From positions 1,426,001 to 1,490,000 of the forward strand of contig OU015679.1 in assembly GCA_907165275.2 (NCBI GenBank): a stretch of 64,000 nucleotides of DNA. Reading direction: 5' to 3'. A program made the position numbers and the translations under genes. The notes under the pieces were generated by a model. It searched no databases. It worked only from the letters and a program-made list of their open reading frames with translations, and was not told where the DNA came from. Source of the stretch: Zygaena filipendulae (lineage: Eukaryota; Arthropoda; Insecta; Lepidoptera; Zygaenidae). This document shows, one piece after another, positions 8,866-17,236 of the stretch. Each line of letters starts with the position of its first letter. Position 1 is the stretch's first letter.

Positions 8866-8965
8866 GTAGTGTATTATTGGGCATTCTGCAACCCAGAGTG
8901 AGCGCAGCGAACGGTCGGTAGCGAAGCGGACGACTGGGGGGCCAGAATGCCCAATAATACACTAC
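8866..8965. repeat. 100-nt palindrome with 23-bp perfect arms
   Basis: Bases 8866-8888 and 8943-8965 are exact reverse complements of each other (23 bp). The loop between them is GC-rich, with related motifs GCAGCGAACGG and AGCGAAGCGG, and can pair further through CCCAG/CTGGG. The structure lies about 100 bases beyond the ATPase gene. It could be a short foldback MITE, an end of the Polinton-like element or a parvovirus-telomere-like hairpin; the sequence alone does not decide. Confidence 0.6.
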
Positions 8966-8979
8966 TTGTATGTTTGTTA

Positions 8980-9126
8980 CACTTTCACGCAAACACTACT
9001 GGATGGATTTAAATGAAACTACAATAATATAGCTTATACATCAGATTAACACATAGGGTACATTTTATCCCGGAATTCCCGCGGGAACTCTGAAATTAAC
9101 GCGGGTGAAACCGCGGGGCATAACTA
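8980..9126 (+). repeat. degenerate Helentron/Helitron-like 3' tail, copy 1
   Basis: Contains the pattern seen several times here: TTTATCCCG, CCCGCGGGAA, a segment reading GCGGGTGAAACCGCGGGG that can form a stem, and then a degraded end (ACTATCATAG). Intact copies in this window end in CAGCTAGT. The end resembles the hairpin plus CTAG terminus of Helitron-like elements. An RTE-type LINE tail is an alternative. Confidence 0.4.
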
Positions 9127-9289
9127 TCATAGTATAAATGATTACTTGAATGATGAGCATGCTTGGTAATGAGCTAAGTATTTCGGTAGAATTGTAGTAA
9201 AGTTGTATGGGTATTTTATGGCAGTGAACAACCTTAAAAAATTATTAAATAAAATTAAGTATTGACACGATAAAGACATAATTACCTAT

Positions 9290-9498
9290 CTTATCTATCT
9301 AATATATATAAATCACGTGTCACGTTGTTTGTCCGCGATGGACTCCGAAACTACTGAACAGATTTTGATAACATTTTGCAACCGTTTATAATATGGTCCA
9401 ACTTAAAAGATAGGATAGTTTTTATCCCGCAATTCCCGCGGGAACCGGAGTTCCGAACTCCGAAATTACCGCGGATGAAATCGCGGGGGACAGCTAGT
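9290..9498 (+). repeat. Helentron/Helitron-like 3' tail, copy 2
   Basis: A second copy of the dispersed tail: TTGTTTGTCCGCGATGGACT, then TTTATCCCGC, a stem-forming GCGGATGAAATCGCGGGG and the terminal CAGCTAGT with CTAG at 9494-9497. It lies 370 bases after copy 1 in the same orientation. It has no coding capacity. Confidence 0.45.
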
Positions 9499-9681
9499 AT
9501 AGTATAAGTCCTTATGACTCTGTACTTAATAGACATGGGTCAGATATATCAAAACGTATCTAAAAACCGATTTCATTCAAAAACGGTTCGTATCGATATC
9601 CAAATTAGAAAATCCGTTTTTAGAAATCCAAATCTACCTCGTAACGAACCGATGATTACAAACGATTAACAAAAAAATTAA

Positions 9682-10466
9682 AACCGACTTCCAAAAATAC
9701 AAAACTAAAAATAACAAAATACCGATTTAATCCAAAAGACAAAAAAACACGTAATATTATTGGTTTGTGCTACCACTGATCGGTTTGCATTCGGTGACAA
9801 GCCCGCTGGTGTCTGTCTTTTGGATTAAATCGGTATTTTGTTATTTTTAGCTTTTTAGTTTTGTGTTTTAGGAAGTAGGTTTTAATTTTTTTGTTAAAAT
9901 TTTGTTTGTTTCTCGCTTTAAGTGACTTAGTTCGTAATTTCTCTAAGTTACAATAGCCTAATGTCAACTGCTCATCACCTTTTTACAAAATATTGCTTTT
10001 CCCGACGCAGGGACGTTAATTGTTGAGGAGTTCTCCTAATGCATCACCATCAGTTCTACTTCACCATATACATTGTGACTATTTGTGGCGAGCATAAATT
10101 TTTTAGAAACCATATTAAAGTTAACGATTCAGAACCCGTGACATACTTATTATTGGGAAGTTCCGATGACCATCGGTGGTCTTTATCACCAGATCCACTT
10201 CTTCAAATTTTGCTTTCCGAAAGGAAATAAACGATTTACTATAAAAATACAAAAATCGCTATAGGTGTACCTATAATTTTTGAAGAGTTCCCTTAATTAC
10301 TCCAAGATCCCATCATCAGATCTCGACTTGGTGACAATGGAATCAATTTAGGAGTATATCCTTTCAAACAAAAAAAGAATTTTCCAAATCGGTCCAACCG
10401 TCGTCGAGTAATCAGTGAACATACATAAAATCAAACATAGAACCTCCTTCTTTTTGGAAGTCGGTT
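9682..10466. repeat. 785-bp element with AACCGACTTCCAAAAA inverted ends
   Basis: The 16-mer AACCGACTTCCAAAAA (9682-9697) recurs exactly inverted at 10451-10466. Inside the left end a further long inverted repeat pairs 9691-9749 with 9811-9876. No coding sequence is supported. Similar CCGACTTCCAAAA-ended repeats are common in moth and butterfly genomes (general knowledge). A MITE or foldback element is likely. Confidence 0.55.
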
Positions 10467-10574
10467 AAAAACTACGAATCGATCCCAAAATCCAAATTCA
10501 CGCAAACGAAATCCGATACCAAAATCCAAATCTACGCAAATCTGCACGAACCGTTTTCTGCAAGCAACCGATAT

Positions 10575-10640
10575 GAAATTCGCACCATCTCTTTTTAACT
10601 AAGCGTATCTTAGCGGAGGGACTAAGATAGGGCGAATTTC
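10575..10640. repeat. imperfect hairpin
   Basis: GAAATTCGCACCATCT at 10575-10590 pairs imperfectly with AGATAGGGCGAATTTC at 10625-10640 (14 of 16 positions), and a second small stem (CTAAG.../...CTTAG) lies in between. It may be a MITE fragment. From here to 10987 I see no gene. Confidence 0.35.
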
Positions 10641-11626
10641 GATGCCATGATCGGTTTCTGGAAATGAATTTCACATTGAATTATCAAACTACATAGGTAA
10701 CGAATAAGATCTAGTTTTGATTACTCCGATTGCGATATCTTTAATCTTTTTGTCACTCGCCACTTGGTGGCCAGCCGATACTCGCTCAGGTAAGTAGTTT
10801 TGTTTAAAAGTTTTGATGCGAACTTCACAGGCACTTGTAAAACGTAGTGGTTATATGTATACTCTTTGGGCACTTGCTCGGCGCCCGTCGTTGTATGTTG
10901 TTGTACCCACTTTTTGTATAATATGTATTTATCGAATGTTCCACGGCTGATCCGTGGGGGATTTCTGTTACTAATTACTATTACATAGGCTGCACTAAAA
11001 GTATCGGGAATGGAATATTTCCACTGTTCCTGTCATACTAATATCTTTAAAATTGAAACCTCCTTGGTTTTAAAATCGAATACCATTTATTTATTTAAAA
11101 AAAGATTCTCGGTCTTGTCACAAGGTCTTGTCAAACTTGTTTGGTCGTTGAGAAAATGGAATTGACTCCAGAAAATTCTAGAGCGATGATTTATTATGAC
11201 TTTCGAAGTGGTTTAACACAAAAACAGTGTGTTGACCGGATGATTTCTGCATTTGGTGATGAAGGCCCATCCAAAATCACAATTTATAGCTGGTTTGCTG
11301 AATTTCAAGGTGGACGTGTCAAGCTCAGTGATGATCCCCGTCAAGGTCGTCCAAAAACTGCAGTCACCCAAGAAAACGTTGATGCGGTGCGTAAGCTGAT
11401 TGAGGAAGAACGACATGTGATATACCGCGAAATCCAGGCAACTTTAGACATTGGCATGAGTCAAAAACAAATAATCTTACATGAACAATTATGTGTCTTA
11501 ATTTTTTTTTTGTTTTTTTTTTTGTTTTAGTTTCTGTATTAAGCATATTATTGAATTACCTACGTATTACCTACGTATGTAAGTATTTTGTATGGTTTGT
11601 TTATGTTTTAGTTTGTTTATTGTGTA

Positions 11627-12130
11627 TGTAGCAAAAAGGAGAGTAACACAAGTATCCGAATACCCCACTTCTGATGTCGGAAATAGAAATAGGAATATGG
11701 AACTATAATAAGCAATTGCACCAACATAGTTATAGATAATACAGCATACCAGATATCCGTAGGGAACACGGAGCAGTGCCTGGGACTTGCGACCCAGGTG
11801 TAGGTTTAATGGGGCCCCTTTACAATGCATGAACGCTCACCTCCACTGCCCGTGCTCCCGACTTAAGCAAACCTCTGGAAAGTATTAGATCACACAGCAC
11901 ACGTAATCACTATAGCCACTTTAGATTGATACGACACTGATACGACACCATAACTGCACTGAACCGAACACAAAGTAACAATGACATGTGGCTAACTCAT
12001 ACCCGCGTTTTATATCAAGTTCTAACAAAGACGAGTCGGGCAATAGAGTGGAGCGGGGGAACGAACGAGTTACGACAACTATACGTCGGCGGGAAACGTT
12101 ATTGATAACGAAACTACCCTCACGCCGACA
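11627..12130 (-). repeat. LTR (left copy)
   Basis: TGTAGC...CCGACA, 504 bases, nearly identical to 13503-14006. On the minus strand it holds TATAAAACGCGGG. It belongs to the nested non-coding LTR element. Confidence 0.85.
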
Positions 12131-12331
12131 CGGCCATACTGACATGCGCACGTCCTCGTGCGCTCTACGAACAGGAAGACATCTGAGAAAACTACTAATG
12201 TTAACGCTCGTTCATCCTGACATAGAATTCCTTAACGTCAATCTTAATTGCAATCGTACAATTCAGTCATTCAAAAATTTGATTCTGGTCCGAGTATTAA
12301 CGATTTCTCAGAATCTCAAACTGGTTTTTCA

Positions 12332-12540
12332 CCATTGCTAGTCCGAACCGATTGTCCCTTTAGCTACCGTAGCTCGACCGAACCAATTGTTTTGTTCCTG
12401 TAACCACAGTCACCATTGCTAGTCCGGACCCGTTGTCCCTATAGCGTAATAGCTAGTCCGAATCGATTTTTCCTCTAACTATTACCATCGCTAGTCCGAA
12501 CCACATGTTCCTATAGCTACGTACAATCTCATTCGAGATT
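12332..12540 (+). repeat. degenerate tandem repeat inside the LTR element
   Basis: Units beginning CCATTGCTAGTCCG(A/G)ACC start at about 12332, 12412 and 12485, with a partial unit (AGCTAGTCCGAATCG) near 12450. Each continues with a TTGTCCCT-like segment. Period is about 73-80 bases. No function is visible. The remaining internal sequence (12541-13502) includes a T-rich run at 12594-12710 and nothing else I recognise. Confidence 0.5.
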
Positions 12541-13502
12541 GCATGGACCATTTGTCCCTTTCCTAAATCACTCACATTTTTAATTTTTTAACAAAACTTT
12601 TTTTTTTTTTTAGTTTCTTTTCGTTTTATCCTCATTCTCTTATTCTCATTCTTTTAGGTTTTTTTTTTCTTTTTTTTTTCTTTTTCTCTTTTTGTTTGTC
12701 TTTATCTTTTGTTGATCTACGTTTTGTTCCTTTGTACTGAACTACATACTTTCATCTACCAACTCGCCGACACGCTATCCTCACTGTCGCAAACTGAACG
12801 TTAACTCATTAACTCAACACCGAGCACCGACCAACCTCAGAGTCTTACTCGTACTATTGTAAAACTTAACTGAAAATGCTACGAACCGGATTACTTATTT
12901 CACACATTAAAAACCGAACAATTTCTGTCAAGCGGTAGTAAAAAGTCACAACTACCCTACAGAAACACTACACATGGAAGAAGAGAGAATCAACGGCATT
13001 CAAGACGTAGGTAATCGGTGATTACGAAAGATTCAATCTTATTTTCTAGAATTTACAGCCTTGAAACCTGAATAACGACGGCTGGGTACGTGGGTAGATT
13101 AAAAATTATCTCTCTTACACAAAGGATAAAAGTTGGAATCGACAAGATTTCAACCCCACGGTTGGAAATCCAGTAATGAGTTACGGTCGAAGCTTTTAAA
13201 CTATCGGGTGGATGAGAAAACAGTTAAAATATTGCAGCACGCATCAAAATTCTAAACAACTAGGTAGATATGATTAAATCACAAAACTTAATGGATAAAG
13301 GTATCGAAACCTTTGAAATTCGATTCAAATAATTCACATTTAATAGTTAAAGCAATTCATTTTAAACTAATTCACGAGAGTAGTATAATAAAAAAATAGT
13401 AAAACGTCAGGATCTATGTAAAACGTAATATTTGACCGAGAGAAACCGCACGTAGAAACTTCAATGGCAGAAATGTGGACGCAAGAACAATCCCAATTCT
13501 GA

Positions 13503-14006
13503 TGTAGCAAAAAGGAGAGTAACACAAGTATCCGAATACCCCACTTCTGATGTCGGAAATAGAAATAGGAATATGGAACTATAATAAGCAATTGCACCAA
13601 CATAGTTATAGATAATACAGCATACCAGATATCCGCAGGGAACACGGAGCAGTGCCTGGGACTTGCGACCCAGGTGTAGGTTTAATGGGGCCCCTTTACA
13701 ATGCATGAACGCTCACCTCCACTGCCCGTGCTCCCGACTTAAGCAAACCTCTGGAAAGTATTAGATCACACAGCACACGTAATCACTATAGCCACTTTAG
13801 ATTGATACGACACCGATACGACACCATAACTGCACTGAACCGAACACAAAGTAACAATGACATGTGGCTAACTCATACCCGCGTTTTATATCAAGTTCTA
13901 ACAAAGACGAGTCGGGCAATGGAGTGGAGCGGGGGAACGAACGAGTTACGACAACTATACGTCGGCGGGAAACGTTATTGATAACGAAACTACCCTCACG
14001 CCGACA
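13503..14006 (-). repeat. LTR (right copy)
   Basis: 504 bases matching the left LTR with about three substitutions (for example CCGCAGGG here versus CCGTAGGG, and CAATGGAG versus CAATAGAG). If the element is read on the minus strand, this is the 5' LTR. Confidence 0.85.
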
Positions 14007-14607
14007 TGTATCTATTATCTAATTATCAAGAACTTACAAGCACCACCAAACACACTTTCTGCAGATCTTGAAGGTTGACTGGCAGAGAATGCCACAATGG
14101 CATTAAGTCCGCCTTTGCAAAATGTGCAAAAAGTTTGAATAAATAAAAAATAAATAAACAATTAGGTTTAAAAAAGTTGTTTTCCTGATGGATACCGCAT
14201 TTGCTCTGTGAAGAGCAAAAAGCGGCTCGCGTTACTTGGTGCGTCAGAACTCTCGAACATTCCACACAGGATCCTCAAATGCTGTATACAACATCGTATC
14301 AGGTGACGAATCCTGGATATACGCGTACGAACCCGAAACAAAAAACCAGTCACGAGTTTGGGTGTTCGAAAATGAGTTAAAGCCAAGAAAAGTTGTTCGT
14401 TCACGGAGTGTTGCAAAAAAAATGGTGACCACGTTTGTCTCCAAAACCGGCCATGTTGCGACTATTCCTCTTGAGGGACAAAGAACGGTTAATACAGAAT
14501 GGTATGCTAGTATTTGTTTGCCACAGGTCGTTTCTGAATTCCGTAAAGAGAACTGCAACCGCCGCATCATCCTCCATCACGACAATGCGAGTTCTCACAC
14601 CGCACAC

Positions 14608-14707
14608 GTGTATTATTGTATTGTAATTTATTGTATTGTATTATTGTATTGTAATGTATTGTAATTTCGTTCGATACACGCGAGTGAAACCGTGGGTCAC
14701 AGCTAGT
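14608..14707 (+). repeat. ATTGT-type microsatellite and Helentron-like tail
   Basis: The mariner stops where a degenerate run of TATTG/ATTGTA units begins (14608-14665). This is followed by GAGTGAAACCGTGGGTCACAGCTAGT, with CTAG at 14703-14706. The end matches the tails at 9126 and 9498, so the truncation may have been caused by arrival of this element. Confidence 0.45.
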
Positions 14708-14939
14708 TAATAAATAAAACGCTCATCTAATTGCTGTTGTGGATAATATTTTTTGGGTATCATAATTATGGTATTAAAAAAAATAGTAGGTACGTAGTAA
14801 ATTTCAATAAAACATTAAAACAATAGCAAATAATTAAAATGCGAAATGTAATAACAACTTAATTATTTTAATGTTTGACTTATAGATGAAATGAAATAGT
14901 CCAACTGTTACCAATTCATTTCGATGTAAATAACGAAGA
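14708..14939. other. AT-rich, nothing recognised
   Basis: About 230 bases without an open frame, repeat or motif that I can support. They lie between the Helentron-like tail and the start of the SatA array. Confidence 0.4.
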
Positions 14940-16420
14940 GGCGGTGTGAAGTTGGCCCCCCAATGTCAAAAAAAAAATAAAATAAAGTGAGTTCTAGTGG
15001 CCCCCCACATAGTTCCGGAGTTCTTTATACTTTTTGGAAATAGTTCTGTTGTTTACATAGACCAAAAATGGTTTTGAAATAATGGGGGGCCAACTTCCCG
15101 ATTTTCATATTTTACGGCCTTATACCGCGAAAAGTATTAGTCAAATCGAAAAATGTTATAGAGATAATGTGTAGAACTCTTTGGGGGGCCAACGGAACTC
15201 TTACAAAAAAATCGATTTTTGAATATTTTATTTTTTTTCAAAATAATTAATTATTTTCATCTGAACCTAGCGTCTTTCCTATCGGTTATATCGAAATAAG
15301 TTATAGGAAAAACTTATAGAACTCTTTGAGGAGCACCTAGAAATCTAAGAAAAAAATTCATTTTCCGGAAACTAGATGAAAATTGAGAAAAACTTTTTTT
15401 TTATACACAAGTTTTTAAAAAAATGGCATGAGTTCTAGTTGCCCCCCACATAGTTCTGAACATCTATATACATTTTAGAAATAGTTCTGTTGTTTACATA
15501 GACCAAAAATGGTTTTGAAATAATTTCCCGATTTTCATATTTTACGGCCTTATACCGCGAAAAGTATTAGTCAAATCGAAAAATGTTATAGGGATAATGT
15601 GTAGAACTCTTTGGGGGGCCAACGGAACTCTAACAAAAAAATCGCTTTTTGAATATTTTATTTTTTTCCAAAATAACTAATTATTTTCATCTGAACCTAG
15701 CGTCTTTCTTATCGGTTATATCGACATAAGTTAGAAGAAAAACTTGTAGAACTCTTTGAGGGGCACCTAGAAATCTAAGAAAAAAATTCATTTTCCGGAA
15801 ACTAGAAGAAAATTGAGAAAAACTTTTTTTTTATACACAAGTATTTAAAAAATGGCATGAGTTCTAGTTGCCCCCCACATAGTTCTGAACATCTATATAC
15901 ATTTTGGAAATAGTTCTGTTGTTTACATAGCCCAAAAATGGTTTTGAAATAATTTCCCAATTTTTTTACGGCCTTGTACCGCGAAAAGTATTAGTCAAAT
16001 CGAAAAATGTTATAGGGATAATGTGTAGCACTCTTTGGGGGGCCAACGGAACTCTAACAAAAAAATCGATTTTTGAATATTTATTTTTTTCCAAAATAAC
16101 TTATTATTTTCATCTGAACCTAGCGTCTTTCTTATCGGTTATATCGAAATAAGTTAGAGAAAAAACTTGTAGAACTATTTGAGGGGCACCTAGAAATCTA
16201 AGAAAAAAACACATTTTCCGGAAACTCGATGAAAATTGAGAAAAACTTTTTTTATATACACAAGTTTTTAAAAAAATGGCATGAGTTCTAGTTGCCCCCC
16301 ACATAGTTCTGAACATCTATATACATTTTGGAAATAGTTCTGTTGTTTACATAGACCAAAAATGGTTTTGAAATAATTGCCCAATTTTTTTACGGCCTTG
16401 TACCGCGAAAAGTATTAGTC
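14940..16420 (+). repeat. SatA tandem array, left terminal part (+ orientation)
   Basis: AT-rich units of about 424-441 bases. The anchor GTTGTTTACATAG ends at about 15060, 15501, 15930 and 16354. Each unit contains GGGGGGCCAACGGAACTC, TTACGGCCTT and TTTTCCGGAAACT segments. The first 80 bases differ from later units and start GGCGGTGTGAAGTTGG, the same sequence found inverted at 49262-49273. The array is cut at 16420 by a gypsy element and resumes at 33827. Short frames in the units are by-products of repetition, not genes. Confidence 0.85.
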
Positions 16421-17236
16421 TGTAGCGGAGGTATTACGAGCAGGTAGGTATTAAACTCACAATGATGTAGAAAATGGAATTTTGGAAGGGATTTATTGTT
16501 AAAAACTTAGCGCTATATATACAGAAAACCTTAAAACTAACAACCAATCAAAAACACAACATTAAATATTTACAACCAATCAACCAATGAGAAATCGTAC
16601 ATAGAAATCGTACATTAAATGGCGGACAGATTCGAGCGAGATGCTAATTCATAGTCTCCTCTCGTCGCACACTCGCACCGCGCATGCGCGGGGTGCGCGG
16701 CGCGGAGGACGCGGGCGGCGCGCGCGCAGGAGCTCAGTCCGCCGCGTCTCAAGCGCCAGTCGCCATCGATCGTTGAGAGCGCAAGGCCGCGCGTGGATTG
16801 GCTACCGCTGCATCGTGTGTACGTGCTCCATATCAAGTGCTCTTTTCTGCGATTTCGGCGACGTAAGGTGTTTACGTGCTCCGAACCGCGCCCGCCTTTC
16901 GTGCACAGTTCGTGCAGTGCTTCGCGCGGTACCAGGGAGCTGCAACTAAGTCTGCAAATTCGTGGTATCGTCGCAGCGGTGCTGTACGCTGCTGTGCGCG
17001 GAAGCGGCGGGGATCAACCATTGGTCGCGGCCCTCCGCGGCCTCCGTTCGAGCCCTCGCGTCCTAAGGAAGACGTAAACCAGCGACCGCCGCGCCCCGCT
17101 CCCGACAAAAATGTCGGGGTAGCGGGTCGCTGCCCGGTGCTGGTGTGCGTCTCCCTTATTCGGAGCGCACGCAGTTGGGGTTCCATCCCCCTCTTCCCCC
17201 CGGGTCGACCCTGTCTGCCACCTCGCACCAAAGCGG

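Larger units (their letters stand above)
1600..8965 (-). mobile_element. decayed Polinton/adintovirus-like element (partial)
   Basis: This is a minus-strand block of compact genes with the hallmark Polinton set: FtsK/HerA-type packaging ATPase, rve integrase, adenain-type protease, minor capsid protein and double-jelly-roll-type major capsid protein. It also has a PLA2-domain protein and a fibre-like protein. Genes lie within a few tens of bases of each other or overlap. DNA polymerase B is not visible, and no long terminal inverted repeats could be matched at the two ends, so the limits given are the outermost supported features. The integrase, major capsid and 1600-2087 genes are broken, which marks this as an old integrated copy rather than an active element. 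Confidence 0.85.
11627..14006 (-). mobile_element. non-coding LTR retrotransposon, 504-bp LTRs
   Basis: Two direct repeats of exactly 504 bases (11627-12130 and 13503-14006) start with TG, end with CA and differ at only about three positions. They are flanked by TGTA (11623-11626 and 14007-14010), a 4-bp target duplication. The 1372-base internal part has no gag or pol frame, so the element must have been moved by an autonomous relative. A TATAAAA box within the LTR on the minus strand suggests minus-strand transcription. No convincing primer-binding site or polypurine tract was found. Confidence 0.85.
11492..14156 (+). mobile_element. 5'-truncated LINE tail inserted in mariner (itself interrupted)
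   Basis: The insertion is flanked by an 8-bp duplication, AACAATTA (11484-11491 and 14157-14164). Without the LTR element nested in it, about 280 bases remain (11492-11626 and 14011-14156). The right part has a typical insect LINE 3' end: a small hairpin (ATGCCACAATGGCAT), then GTCCGCCTTTG and an A/T-rich simple tail (AATAAATAAAAAATAAAT). The left part is AT-rich and non-coding. Clade (RTE, CR1 or Jockey-like) cannot be settled from the tail. Confidence 0.7.
10988..14607 (+). mobile_element. mariner transposon, split and 3'-truncated
   Basis: The left end follows a TA (10986-10987) and reads GGCTGCACTAAAAGTATCGG, a mariner-type terminus. The transposase starts at 11153. The element is cut at 11491/14157 by a nested insertion that duplicated AACAATTA. 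It is truncated at about 14607, where it meets an ATTGT-type low-complexity run. The right terminal repeat is missing. Confidence 0.8.
11153..14607 (+). pseudogene. mariner transposase (irritans-type DDE), disrupted
   Basis: The N-terminal half (11153-11491) has the paired HTH region of mariner transposases: YYDFRSGLTQKQC, a WFAEFQ helix and DDPRQGRPKTAVT. The nested insertion follows. The second half resumes at 14165 with the WIPHLL region, carrying an in-frame TGA at about 14183 and a frameshift near 14262. It continues with SGDESWIYAYEPETK (first catalytic Asp), VWVFENELKP and HHDNASSHTAH (second Asp). The third catalytic Asp and C-terminus are missing because of truncation at about 14607. 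The protein is therefore dead. Removal of the nested insertion and one target copy joins the two halves in the expected place. Confidence 0.85.

Noticed and set aside
1600..8965. Interpretation of the block as a recent, replication-competent virus
   Set aside because: Broken integrase and capsid genes, no visible polymerase and no matched terminal repeats point to an old integrated copy.
10039..10230. 63-codon frame inside the 9682-10466 repeat
   Set aside because: It lies within a dispersed inverted-end repeat, and no similarity or start context is convincing.
16110..16316. About 68-codon frame in SatA, repeated at 39079-39327 and 63048-63254
   Set aside because: It follows the repeat unit in either orientation, starts and stops vary between units, and there is no sign of coding constraint.
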